Positions 13,994 to 22,240 are shown, numbered from the stretch's first letter. The stretch: DNA of 22,911 nucleotides from DASPXY01 sp038227745 (GCA_038227745.1 JBBRPS010000047.1:1-22911); one strand, 5' to 3'. Numbers and translations: made by a program. Notes: generated by a model from the sequence alone, not told the origin.

Positions 13994-15361
13994 ATGGCCC
14001 GAACGCCTCCCGATGTGAATTACCCCGGCACTGTGCGCACCGACGTCATCGACGCCGCGCCCGCCGACGGCCGGACCGCCGAGGACCTGCGCCGCCTCAA
14101 GGCGCAGCTGCACCACCAGCTCGTCACCAGCATGGACCTGTCGGTGATCGGCACGCTCAACCGCGAGCAGCTGCGCCTGGAGGTGCGCCGCGTCGCCGAC
14201 GAGCTGTGCCAGCGCAGCTCCAACCTGCTCAGCCGCAGCGAGCGCGAGCGCCTGGTCAGTGAAGTGCTCGACGAGACGTTCGGCCTGGGGCCGCTCGAGC
14301 CGCTCATGGCCGACCCGACCGTGACGGACATCCTGATCAACGGCCACCACACCGTCTACGTCGAGCGCAACGGCGTGCTGGAGCGGGCGCCGGTGACGTT
14401 CACCGACGAGCGCCACCTGCTCAACATCGTGCAGCGGATCGTCGGCCAGGCCGGCCGCCGCGTGGACGAGACCAGCCCGATGGTGGACAGCCGCCTGCCC
14501 GATGGCAGCCGCATCAACGCCATCATCCCGCCGCTGGCTCTCGACGGCGCCCTGGTGTCGATCCGCCGTTTCGGCGCCCGCCCGATCGTCGCCCGCGACC
14601 TGGTGACGAAGAAGTCGCTCACCGCCGAGATGGTCGAGTTCCTCGGGGCCTGTGTGCGGGCGCGGCTGAACATCCTCGTCTCGGGCGGCACCGGCAGCGG
14701 CAAGACGACGCTGCTGAACGCGCTGTCGGCGTTCATCCCCGACGACGAGCGCGTCATCACCATCGAGGACGCGGCCGAGCTGCGCCTGCAGCAGACGCAC
14801 GTCGGCCGGCTGGAGACGCGGCCGAACAATATCGAGGGGGCCGGCGAGGTCAGCACGCGCGACCTGGTCCGCAACGCCCTGCGCATGCGGCCCGACCGGA
14901 TCATCATCGGCGAGTGCCGCGCCGGCGAGGCGCTGGACATGCTCCAGGCCATGAACACCGGCCACGACGGCAGCCTGACCACCGTCCACGCCAACGACAC
15001 GCGCGACGCCCTGAGCCGGCTGGAGATCATGGTGGGCATGTCGGGCTTCGAGCTGCCGATGTGGGTGATCCGCCGTCAGATCGCCTCGGCGATCCACGTC
15101 ATCGTGCAGGTCAGCCGCCTCCTGGGCGGGGCGCGCAAGGTGGTGAAGATCTCGGAGGTCACGGGCCTGGAGGGCGACAACATCGTCATGCACGACCTGT
15201 TCGCCTTCAAGCAGACCGGGCTGGACGCCAACCGCAAGGCGCAGGGCTATTTCCACACGACCGGCATCCGCCCGAACTGCCTGGAGCGGCTGGCGGCGCT
15301 GGGGGCGGCCTTGCCCGCGGAGTTGTTCGAGCGGCGCATCCTGAACGCGGGGCCGACGTAA
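13994..15361 (+). CDS. cpaF: CpaF/TadA-type secretion ATPase of the Tad pilus (455 aa)
   Basis: The full type II/IV secretion ATPase pattern is present. The N-terminal helical domain is followed by FGLGPLEPLMADPTVTDI (about 96-113), MVDSRLPDGSRINAIIPP (about 163-180), Walker A SGGTGSGKTT (230-239), the Asp box ITIEDAAEL, the Walker B-like RIIIGECRAGEA (302-313) and the His box GHDGSLTTVHAN (323-334). All catalytic residues are intact, so this should be the hexameric cytoplasmic motor that drives pilin assembly on the TadB/TadC platform. I chose ATG 13994 (GGAG about 11 nt upstream); a GTG at 13961 in frame has no ribosome site. The gene ends next to a long palindromic element that fills the gap to tadB. 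Confidence 0.95.
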   Translation: MARTPPDVNYPGTVRTDVIDAAPADGRTAEDLRRLKAQLHHQLVTSMDLSVIGTLNREQLRLEVRRVADELCQRSSNLLSRSERERLVSEVLDETFGLGPLEPLMADPTVTDILINGHHTVYVERNGVLERAPVTFTDERHLLNIVQRIVGQAGRRVDETSPMVDSRLPDGSRINAIIPPLALDGALVSIRRFGARPIVARDLVTKKSLTAEMVEFLGACVRARLNILVSGGTGSGKTTLLNALSAFIPDDERVITIEDAAELRLQQTHVGRLETRPNNIEGAGEVSTRDLVRNALRMRPDRIIIGECRAGEALDMLQAMNTGHDGSLTTVHANDTRDALSRLEIMVGMSGFELPMWVIRRQIASAIHVIVQVSRLLGGARKVVKISEVTGLEGDNIVMHDLFAFKQTGLDANRKAQGYFHTTGIRPNCLERLAALGAALPAELFERRILNAGPT

Positions 15362-15363
15362 CA

Positions 15364-15477
15364 GCGAACCATCGCGGATTTCAGATTGCCGATTGCCGAT
15401 TGTGGATTTGAAGACGAGCCGCGCCCTCTTCAAATCGGCAATCCGCAATCGGCAATCCGCAATCCGCACTGGTTCGC
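15364..15477. repeat. Palindromic repeat family C built from GATTGCC heptamers
   Basis: The left arm 15374-15414 and right arm 15427-15467 are complementary at about 36 of 41 positions around a 12-nt loop. The pairing extends outward by a further perfect 7 bp (15364-15370 with 15471-15477) after a symmetric 3-nt mismatch. Each arm is five tandem heptamers of the type GATTGCC/GATTGCG (15377-15411 on the left). The element begins 3 nt after the cpaF stop and ends just before the tadB ribosome site. Translated, it gives the spurious peptide IADCRLRIAD. Confidence 0.9.
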
Positions 15478-15495
15478 CGATTCGGAGGAGCAGAC

Positions 15496-16479
15496 GTGGG
15501 TCTGTCCTTGTTCGTGTTCGTGAGCGTGACGGTTGGGATCACCGCGGGCTATTTCGCCCTCGCGGGGGTGCTGGCGCGCGACGCCTCGCGCGTCCGGCAG
15601 CGCGTCGAGAGTGAGTTCCAGAAGGACGGCGCGAGCGCGACTCGCCCCAAGTCGGCGCTCTTCAAGAACCTGGAGCAGGTGAACCTCGACCGCCCGCAGT
15701 CCTTCACCGATTTCGAGGTCACGGAGGCGCCGCCGTCCGAGGGCGGGCTGAAGGTCCGGTTGCGGATCCTGCTGCAGCAGTCGAACCTGACCATCACCCT
15801 GCGGCAGTTGCTGAGCGTCGCGGCCGGCCTCGGTGTGGCGCTGGGGCTGGCGGCGACCCTGTTCCAGGGCCCGCTGCTCGGCCTCGCCGGTGCGGCCGCC
15901 GGTGCCGCGATGCCGCTGGTGTTCGTGGAGATGAAGCGGCGGGCGCGGCGGGACAAGCTGCTGAACCAGCTCCCGGGGGCGTTCGACCTGATGGCCCGCG
16001 TCATCCGCTCGGGGCAGTCGGTGCCGCAGGCGCTGCAGGCCGTGGGCGACGCCTTCGAGGACCCCATCGCCAGCGAGTTCGCGACCTGCCAGAAGCGGCA
16101 GAACCTGGGGCTGCGGCCCGAGGTCACGTTCCGCGAGATGGCCGACCGCAGCGGCATCCTCGAGGTCCGCATCTTCGTCATGGCCCTGCTCATCCAGCGG
16201 CAGACGGGCGGCAACCTGGCGGAGGTGCTGGAGCGCCTGGGGCACCTGGTGCGCGAGCGCCTGCGGCTGCGGCGGCGCGTCAAGGCGCTGACCGCGGAGG
16301 GGCGGCTGCAGGGGTTGACGTTGCTGGTGCTGCCGTTCGTGGTCTTCGGGGCGATGATGGCGGTCAACCGCTGTTACGCCGAGGTGCTCCTGGAGCACAC
16401 CGGGCTGCTGACCGCGATGGGCGTGGCCATGGGGCTCGGGGCGGTGTGGATTCGGAAAATCGTGAACTTTGAACCGTGA
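15496..16479 (+). CDS. tadB: TadB-like inner-membrane platform protein of the Tad pilus (327 aa)
   Basis: GTG start at 15496 with GGAGGAG 6 nt upstream. A membrane helix lies at about 3-25, a cytoplasmic linker to about 103, and a helical pair at about 104-145. The T2SSF domain spans about 163-288, including LPGAFDLMARVIRSGQSVPQAL and QRQTGGNLAEVLERL, the hallmark QxGGNLAEVL segment. A final hydrophobic region lies at about 272-318. Length and order match TadB. With TadC it forms the polytopic base through which CpaF drives subunit insertion. Flanked by cpaF and tadC in the usual order. The start is preceded by palindrome C, which may affect expression relative to cpaF. Confidence 0.93.
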   Translation: MGLSLFVFVSVTVGITAGYFALAGVLARDASRVRQRVESEFQKDGASATRPKSALFKNLEQVNLDRPQSFTDFEVTEAPPSEGGLKVRLRILLQQSNLTITLRQLLSVAAGLGVALGLAATLFQGPLLGLAGAAAGAAMPLVFVEMKRRARRDKLLNQLPGAFDLMARVIRSGQSVPQALQAVGDAFEDPIASEFATCQKRQNLGLRPEVTFREMADRSGILEVRIFVMALLIQRQTGGNLAEVLERLGHLVRERLRLRRRVKALTAEGRLQGLTLLVLPFVVFGAMMAVNRCYAEVLLEHTGLLTAMGVAMGLGAVWIRKIVNFEP

Positions 16480-16545
16480 GGCGCGGGCTCGGTTCGACCG
16501 GCCCTCGTGCCGCCCGGGAGAACGACGACGGAGAACAGGACGGCG

Positions 16546-17487
16546 ATGTTCGACCTCAACGGCCTCGTGAGCATGGCGGTGTTCGTGAGCGTCTTCTTCG
16601 CGACGATGGGCCTCGCGTCGCTGCTGCTGGCGCGCTTCGAGGGCGACCGCCGCCGGGCGCGGGTGCGCCTGCGCGAGCTGGCGGCGCCGGGCGAGCGCGC
16701 CCCCGAGCGGTCCAGTGTCACCGACCTGGCCCTCGCGGCCCTGCCCAAGCTCGGCAGCCTGCTGCTGCCCGGCGAGGGAAACCTCCGCCTGCGGCTGCAG
16801 CGGCGCCTCAACGTCGCCGGCCTGTACGGGCCGCAAGCCATCCCGATCTTCCTCGGGGCGCAGCTGCTGCTGGCACTCGTGCTGCCCGCCGTGACGGTGC
16901 TCGTGCCCTACCTGTGCGACCTCCTGTCGGGGCGCGTCGCCCTCGGTCTCGGGGTCGTCGCCATGGGGGTGGGGGTGGTCCTCCCCGGGTCCTGGGTGGA
17001 CGCGCGCCGCAACCGCCGCCGCGCCACGTTCCAGCGCGGCCTGCCGGACTTTCTGGACATGCTGGTGCTGTGCGTCGAGGGCGGCGTGAGCCTGCCGGCG
17101 GCGCTGCAGCGCGTCACCGGCGAGATGCAGGCCGCCCACCCCCTGCTCGCCGGCGAGATGAACATCGTGGAGCGCGAGATGCAGCTCGGCCTGACCGCCG
17201 GCGAGGCCCTGCGTAAGCTCGGCGAGCGCTGCGGCCTGGAGGACGTCCGCAACCTGGCCTCGGTGCTGCTGCAGTCGGAGCGCTACGGCGCCAGCATCGT
17301 CAAGGCCCTGCGCATCCACGCCGACACCTGCCGGCTGGAGCGGCAGCAGCTCGCCGAGGAGATGGCCCAGAAGGCGGGGGTGAAGATCCTCTTCCCGACG
17401 CTGCTGTGCATCTTCCCGGCGACCTTCATTGTCGTGCTCGGCCCGGCCGCCTACCAGATCGCCAACATGTTCGCGAACACGAAGTGA
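16546..17487 (+). CDS. tadC: TadC-like inner-membrane platform protein of the Tad pilus (313 aa)
   Basis: ATG at 16546 with AGGA 6 nt upstream; 66 nt after tadB. There are hydrophobic segments at about 7-29, 100-122, 131-148 and 281-306. A T2SSF domain spans about 165-290, with LPDFLDMLVLCVEGGVSLPAAL and LLQSERYGASIVKALRIHAD, both typical of TadC. Length is normal. The protein should pair with TadB, and all parts expected of the family are present. The frame is open to 16507, but that extension has no ribosome site and no sequence resemblance to TadC. Confidence 0.93.
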   Translation: MFDLNGLVSMAVFVSVFFATMGLASLLLARFEGDRRRARVRLRELAAPGERAPERSSVTDLALAALPKLGSLLLPGEGNLRLRLQRRLNVAGLYGPQAIPIFLGAQLLLALVLPAVTVLVPYLCDLLSGRVALGLGVVAMGVGVVLPGSWVDARRNRRRATFQRGLPDFLDMLVLCVEGGVSLPAALQRVTGEMQAAHPLLAGEMNIVEREMQLGLTAGEALRKLGERCGLEDVRNLASVLLQSERYGASIVKALRIHADTCRLERQQLAEEMAQKAGVKILFPTLLCIFPATFIVVLGPAAYQIANMFANTK

Positions 17488-17512
17488 CAGGGCGGATGCC
17501 CGGAGGGTCCTT

Positions 17513-17929
17513 ATGCGCCTGCTTCCCCGAACCCGGCGGCGCCGCGGCGTCGCCACCTGCGAGCTGGCGATTTTCCTGCCGTTCCTCGCCCTGATGTTCG
17601 TCGTCGCCGTCGATTACTGCCGCGTCTTCTACTGCACGCAGACGGTTCAGGGCTGCGCCCAGGCGGCGGCGCTGTACGCCAGCGGCACGGCCGTGCCCGC
17701 GGCCGGCGTCAGCGCTGCGGACGCGGCGAAACAGGCCGCCGTGGCCGACGGCGTCTCGCTCAACCCGCCGCTGCAGACGGACAACGTGGCGGTGACGGTC
17801 GCCGACGGCACCGCCACGGTCACGGTCACTTACGTATTCCAGACGATCACCAGTTACCCCGGCGTCGGCGGCCCGGTCACCATCACGCGCACCGTGAAGA
17901 TGGCGGTGGCCCCGACGGTCGGCAGCTAG
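17513..17929 (+). CDS. tadE: TadE-like minor pseudopilin (138 aa)
   Basis: ATG at 17513 with GGAGGG 6 nt upstream. A basic N-terminus (RLLPRTRRRRGVATCE) leads into a hydrophobic helix (about 19-39) with LAIFLPFLALMFVVAVDYCRVFY, then TVQGCAQAAALYASG, the standard TadE N-terminal motif. The rest (about 55-138) is Ala/Thr/Val-rich beta-type sequence expected outside the membrane. The Glu after the basic region (E21 in CELA) is at the position processed by the prepilin peptidase in family members. Cysteines at 20, 35, 40 and 46 are more than usual. It follows tadC by 25 nt and precedes palindrome A copy 2. Confidence 0.88.
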   Translation: MRLLPRTRRRRGVATCELAIFLPFLALMFVVAVDYCRVFYCTQTVQGCAQAAALYASGTAVPAAGVSAADAAKQAAVADGVSLNPPLQTDNVAVTVADGTATVTVTYVFQTITSYPGVGGPVTITRTVKMAVAPTVGS

Positions 17930-17939
17930 AGTGTCGCCC

Positions 17940-18007
17940 GGTTCGTGGCCGACTCGCTCCGCGAGTCGGGAAAAGCCCCGACTCGCGGAGCGAGTCGGCC
18001 ACGATCC
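17940..18007. repeat. Palindromic repeat family A, copy 2
   Basis: Arms 17940-17970 and 17977-18007 (31 nt) with a 6-nt loop, identical to copy 1 (686-753) except one base in the right arm (18005) and a small loop change. It lies 10 nt after the first tadE stop and 24 nt before the next tadE-like start, so it is inside the presumed transcript. Confidence 0.92.
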
Positions 18008-18031
18008 CCCGAGCCAAGGCTGGGAGGAAGT

Positions 18032-18520
18032 ATGCTCAGGCGTTCCCCAAGCCCCCGGCGCCGCGGCGCCCTCGCCGTCGAGGCCGCCTTCGTCTACCCG
18101 GTGATGATCTTCCTGCTGCTAATGCTGATCGTCGGCGGCATGGGCGTGTTCCGCTATCAGCAGGTCGCCTTCTTGGCCCGGGAAGCGGCGCGCTGGGCGG
18201 CGGTCCACGGCAGCAACTGGCAGAACGAGACTGGCCAGTCCGCCGCCACGCAGGACCGGATCCGCAGCGACGTCGTCGTCCCTCTCGCCGCGGCCATGGA
18301 CCCGGCGCAGCTGACCGTTCAGGTGCAGTGGGTGAACGGCGCCACCGGGCAGGCGCAGGCGTGGGACGGCTCCGCGCAGGCGCCGAGCACGGTGAACGCG
18401 GCCGGAGACAAGGTCACCAACCGCGTGCGCGTCACCGTGAGCTATACTTGGGTGCCGGCGCTGGCGGGCACGGGACCACTCAGCTTTCAGAGCGTGTCCG
18501 AGGTGCCGATGGCTTTTTGA
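18032..18520 (+). CDS. Second TadE/TadF-like pilus assembly protein (162 aa)
   Basis: ATG at 18032 with GGGAGGA 4-5 nt upstream. The N-terminal MLRRSPSPRRRGALAVEAAF gives the basic stretch plus VEAAF motif of TadE/F proteins. A hydrophobic helix follows (about 16-40, VYPVMIFLLLMLIVGGMGVF), then QQVAFLAREAARWAAVHG, again a TadE signature. The external part (about 60-162) has an NxxRVTVSYTW strand near the end. A longer frame begins at 17945 but its first 29 codons are palindrome A, so it is not the true start. Which of the two proteins is E and which F cannot be settled without alignment. Confidence 0.87.
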   Translation: MLRRSPSPRRRGALAVEAAFVYPVMIFLLLMLIVGGMGVFRYQQVAFLAREAARWAAVHGSNWQNETGQSAATQDRIRSDVVVPLAAAMDPAQLTVQVQWVNGATGQAQAWDGSAQAPSTVNAAGDKVTNRVRVTVSYTWVPALAGTGPLSFQSVSEVPMAF

Positions 18521-18554
18521 GGCCGCGAGCGCCAACACGAATGAGAACCGACCG

Positions 18555-19832
18555 ATGCCGCTCCTCCCCCTCGACCGTGGCCCGCGACACGGAGCCGTCA
18601 CCGTCTGGCTGATCGCGTCGCTCGGCGTCATCATCGGCGTCGTCGCGATTGGCCTCGATGGCGGCCGCATGATGGAGGAGCGCCGCCGCGCCCGCGCCGC
18701 CGCCGACAACGCCGCCCTCGCCGCCGCCGCCGACCTGTACCGTAACTACGCCGCCAACCAGGGCACCGACCCGGCCGGCACCGCCGCGAAGGCGGCCACG
18801 GATTCCGCCGCGGCGAACGGCTACGCCAACGACGGCACCGTCTCGGTCGTCACCGTCAACATCCCGCCGCGGAGCGGCACCTTCGCGGGCCAGGCGGACC
18901 ACGTCGAAGTCATCGTCCAGTCCAACCTCAAGGCCACCTTCGGGGCCGCCATCCGCGGCGCCGACACGACCGTCAACGCCCGCGCCGTGGCCCGGGGGCG
19001 GCCGCAGAACCCGGGCATCCTCGCGCTGGCCGCCAGCGGCGCCGGCACCCTCCTCGACAAGCTCGCGGGGAACATCACCGTGGTCAAGGGGGGGATCACG
19101 GTCAACTCGACGGACCCGGCGGCGTTCACGCAGACCGGCACGGGACAGCTGAAGGCCGACTACGAGGCCGTTGCCGGCGGTTACAGCGGGCCGATGTCGA
19201 CGGTCGTTGGCCCCCTGCGCACGGGGGCGTCGGCGTTCGCCGACCCGCTCCGCGCCCTGCCCGCGCCGAAACTCACGGACTACACGGTCCGCAGCACGCA
19301 ACCGTTCGTCACCGATTCGGACACGGTGACGATTCTGCAACCGGGGATCTACCGCGGCGGCATCACGATCTTCGGCGAGGGGAACGTCACCCTGATGCCC
19401 GGCGTCTACATCATGGACGGCGGCGGCTTCTCCGTGGCCGGCGAGTACAAGCAGAGCGGCACCGTGACGGCCACCGGCGTGGTGATCTACAACACCAGTG
19501 CCACCCGCACCGCGGGGCCGATCAAGATCAGCATCAAGGTGAACATGAGTCCGCCCACCGATGGCGCCTACCGCGGCATCAGCATCTTCCAGGATCCCGC
19601 CTTGACCAATTCGCTCACCCTCAGCACCAGCGGTGGGATCTCCGGGACAATTTACGCCCCCAAGGCGGCGGTCAACCTGACCCTCGCCTCGGGCGCGCAG
19701 GACGGGGCGGGGGGGGACCTGTCCGTCGGCGCCGTCGTGGCGAACACGCTGCAAATTGCCGGGCGCGGCAACCTGACGGTCGATAACGGCAGCAACCGCC
19801 CCAGGGTGCCCGAAGTGTTCCTGGTGGAGTAG
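18555..19832 (+). CDS. TadG-like pilus-associated protein with beta-rich C-terminal domain (425 aa)
   Basis: The N-terminus (residues 10-60) has the TadG pattern: GAVTVWLIASLGVIIGVVAIGLDGGR, a membrane helix ending in DGGR, then RARAAADNAALAAAADL, the Flp-assembly 'ADNAALA' motif. Instead of the von Willebrand domain common in TadG, the rest is a Gly/Thr/Val-rich repeat-like region with GITIFGEGNVTLMPGVYIMDGGGF and GTIYAPKAAVNLTLASGAQ. It looks like a beta-helix or stacked-strand surface domain. ATG 18555; the ribosome site is weak, so coupling to the upstream gene (34 nt away) is likely. It probably contacts the outer envelope or a surface substrate. Confidence 0.86.
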   Translation: MPLLPLDRGPRHGAVTVWLIASLGVIIGVVAIGLDGGRMMEERRRARAAADNAALAAAADLYRNYAANQGTDPAGTAAKAATDSAAANGYANDGTVSVVTVNIPPRSGTFAGQADHVEVIVQSNLKATFGAAIRGADTTVNARAVARGRPQNPGILALAASGAGTLLDKLAGNITVVKGGITVNSTDPAAFTQTGTGQLKADYEAVAGGYSGPMSTVVGPLRTGASAFADPLRALPAPKLTDYTVRSTQPFVTDSDTVTILQPGIYRGGITIFGEGNVTLMPGVYIMDGGGFSVAGEYKQSGTVTATGVVIYNTSATRTAGPIKISIKVNMSPPTDGAYRGISIFQDPALTNSLTLSTSGGISGTIYAPKAAVNLTLASGAQDGAGGDLSVGAVVANTLQIAGRGNLTVDNGSNRPRVPEVFLVE

Positions 19833-19893
19833 GCGGCCCCGCCGCCGTGCCTTCCCCTTACGTACAAACCGGGCCTCGGCCCAGGGAGATACC

Positions 19894-21906
19894 GTGGACC
19901 GAAACACCTTCCTCGATCACCTGCGGCAGAGCGGCTTGCTCACCGAAGAACAGCTCACCGCGGGCGTCGCGCGTTTCGGCGACGACGCCCCGGCGGACAC
20001 CCTCGTGGACGGTCTGATCGCCGACGGCCTGCTGACCACCTTCCAGGCGAAGCGCCTCTGCGCCGGCAAGGGGCAGGGGCTGGTGCTGGGCCAGTACCGC
20101 ATCCTCGACGAACTGGGCCGCGGCGGCTTCGGACAGGTCTACAAGGCCCTGCACACGGTCATGGACCGCATCGTCGCCATCAAGGTCATCGCCCCCGAAC
20201 TGATCGAGGACGAGCGGGCGCGCACCTGGTTCAAGCGCGAGGTGCTGGCGCTCACGCAGCTCTACCACCCGAACATCGTCATGGCCTACGATGCCAACGA
20301 GGCCGACGGCATGCTCTTCCTGGTGATGGAGTACGTGGACGGCCAGAACCTCGAGGCGCTGGTGCGCAAGCAGGGGCCGCTGCCGTTCACGCTGGCCTGC
20401 GAGCTGATGCGGCAGGCGGCCCAGGCGCTGCAGTACGCCCACGAGAAGGGCATGGTCCACCGCGACATCAAGCCCGGCAACCTGCTCATTCCGAACGGCG
20501 CCGTCGCGCAGCTGTCCCTCACGCCGCTGCTGCGCGGGCCGTCTTCGGCGCCGGCGGTGGCCGTCAAGGTCGTGGACTTCGGCCTGGCGCGGCTCCACAG
20601 CAACTCCAGCGCCGCGACGCTGATGCTCCAGAACGAGAAGAGTTTCCTGGGCACGCCGGACTACGTCTCGCCGGAGCAGGCCTACAACGTCCATGCGGTG
20701 GACATCCGCTCGGACCTCTACAGCCTGGGCTGCACCTTCTACCACGCCCTGACCGGGCAGCGGCCGTTCCGCGGGACGACGGCCCTGGAGACGGTCGTCA
20801 AGCACCTCAAGGAGGACGCGCCGCCGCTGGAGGAATTGCGGCCCGAGACGCCGGCGGGGCTCGGCGCGGTGATCCGCCGCCTGATGGCGAAGGAGCCGGA
20901 GAAGCGTTTTCAGACGCCGGCCGAGCTGATCGGAGAACTGGCGTTCCTCTGTGGCCAGGAGGGCGCGCCGATGCGCCTGGCGGGGGCGGCGCGGCCCGCG
21001 GCGTTCAAACCGGGGCCGGCGCCCGCCTCGCGCGGGGCGGAGTCACGCCCACTGCCGCAGTCCGCGTTCGTCGCCACCGCCGTCCTCCCGGCACTATCCC
21101 GCGAGGACCAGCGCGACAGTGCCGGCCTCGCCGCGGAGACACCGCTGGACCGCACGGCCGTCACCGCCGCGGCCCTGAATGCCGCCATCGCCGACCAGCC
21201 CGCCGTCACCGCCGTCACCCCCGTGCCCGCGGCGTTCCGCCCCCTGGTCGTCCACGCTGAGCGGCCCAACCAGGCGACCCCTTTTCCGGCCGCCCCGAGC
21301 ACCGACGAGACCGCGGAGCCGGAAGGTCCCGCCGCCGAACAGGCGCCGCTGTCCCCGGCAGAGCTGGCGCAGGTCGATGCCGCCGTCCGCAGGGCGTGGC
21401 AGCAGTGGACGGAAGTCGTCGAGGCGATCACCAAAGGGCAGGACTGCACCCGCGTGCGCGAGGAGGCCTACCAACTCCTGCACGGCCAGTTGCTCGCGCT
21501 GTGCGGTGCGCAGGCCAAGGCTGCGGACCCGGCACGGCGTGTCCGCTTCCAGCGGTTGGAGGCGATCGCCGAGCCGTGGCTGACGGCGCGAGCCCTGGCT
21601 TCGGCCGATCGAGGGACGCTCGCCGGCGTGCTGCAGCGCTGTCGCGCTGCCGGTGACGAACTGGGCTGCTCCCGCGGCGTGCGCGTCCCCTGGATGGGCC
21701 TCACGGTCCTGGCGGTCCTGGCGGTGGTGGGGTTCCTCGGCTGGCAACTCTACCGATTCCAGCACAGCGCTGCGCCCGCCCGCTCCTGGTTCCAGGCCCT
21801 CAAGCGGATTGTGCAGGCCGACCCCGTCTTGTGGACGGCGCTGGCCCTGCCCGTGGTGATCCTCCTGTCGATCGTGGTCGTCGCGCGCTGGTGCCGGCCC
21901 GGATAG
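19894..21906 (+). CDS. Membrane-anchored Hanks-type Ser/Thr protein kinase (670 aa)
   Basis: GTG at 19894 with GGGAGA 6 nt upstream; it starts 61 nt after tadG. Residues 1-65 are a small helical domain (LRQSGLLTEEQLTAG, LIADGLLTTFQAKRL) often seen before planctomycete kinases. The kinase domain spans about 68-345: LGRGGFGQVY (74-83), K97 in VAIK, HRDIKPGN (189-196), DFG (228-230), SPEQ (259-262), DIRSDLYSLGC. An insertion at about 200-222 lies between HRD and DFG. All catalytic residues are present. An Ala/Pro-rich linker (about 355-480) and a helical region (about 485-590) precede two hydrophobic helices (601-620, 646-665) near the C-terminus. The kinase is cytoplasmic with a C-terminal membrane anchor and no sizeable external sensor. 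Position suggests a link to the Tad genes; this is unproven. Confidence 0.95.
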   Translation: MDRNTFLDHLRQSGLLTEEQLTAGVARFGDDAPADTLVDGLIADGLLTTFQAKRLCAGKGQGLVLGQYRILDELGRGGFGQVYKALHTVMDRIVAIKVIAPELIEDERARTWFKREVLALTQLYHPNIVMAYDANEADGMLFLVMEYVDGQNLEALVRKQGPLPFTLACELMRQAAQALQYAHEKGMVHRDIKPGNLLIPNGAVAQLSLTPLLRGPSSAPAVAVKVVDFGLARLHSNSSAATLMLQNEKSFLGTPDYVSPEQAYNVHAVDIRSDLYSLGCTFYHALTGQRPFRGTTALETVVKHLKEDAPPLEELRPETPAGLGAVIRRLMAKEPEKRFQTPAELIGELAFLCGQEGAPMRLAGAARPAAFKPGPAPASRGAESRPLPQSAFVATAVLPALSREDQRDSAGLAAETPLDRTAVTAAALNAAIADQPAVTAVTPVPAAFRPLVVHAERPNQATPFPAAPSTDETAEPEGPAAEQAPLSPAELAQVDAAVRRAWQQWTEVVEAITKGQDCTRVREEAYQLLHGQLLALCGAQAKAADPARRVRFQRLEAIAEPWLTARALASADRGTLAGVLQRCRAAGDELGCSRGVRVPWMGLTVLAVLAVVGFLGWQLYRFQHSAAPARSWFQALKRIVQADPVLWTALALPVVILLSIVVVARWCRPG

Positions 21907-22240
21907 TTTCGGACGGCATTCGGCGGGCTGCCGGAGACGCTCCGGACCGGCTACTGAGTCCAGCGCGGAGAAAGGCACCTCGTTTAGCCGCGGTTCGGAG
22001 AACCGCGCTCGCCGAACGCGGTGCCTTTCTCCGCGCTGGACTCAGTAACCGGACTCTGAATCAGGGAGGCCTTGCCAAGCGCCGGCACGGCAGTTAGGTT
22101 GAGGGACAGATCGACCGCTTTGGATCGGCATATCCCCTGGAGCGCCGGCCTCTCCGGCCGCCCTCGGCGTGTCGCCCCGTGTGGCGTGGGTTCTCCGTGG
22201 GCCGCGCCCCGGACAGGCGGTCGAGAGGAGGAGCATGGCG
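21907..22240. other. Intergenic region between kinase and ECF sigma (334 nt)
   Basis: It is filled in its first half by palindrome D (21947-22052). The second half has a short GC stem around 22144-22158 and the strong ribosome site of the ECF gene. I find no convincing promoter boxes and no gene. Confidence 0.6.
21947..22052. repeat. Palindromic element D, possible terminator of the kinase gene
   Basis: The arms are 33 nt (21947-21979 and 22020-22052) with one mismatch (21951/22048). The 40-nt centre holds its own hairpin: 7-bp stem 21990-21996 with 22000-22006. It starts about 40 nt after the kinase stop. As RNA it would form a very stable branched stem; as DNA it resembles a small non-coding mobile element. 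No second copy is in the window. Confidence 0.88.

Noticed and set aside
15430..17556. A 708-codon open frame on the minus strand opposite tadB/tadC
   Set aside because: It mirrors the GC-rich coding strand, its translation is His/Gln/Arg/Leu-rich without any family motif, and it runs into palindrome C. The plus strand there has clear TadB and TadC motifs.
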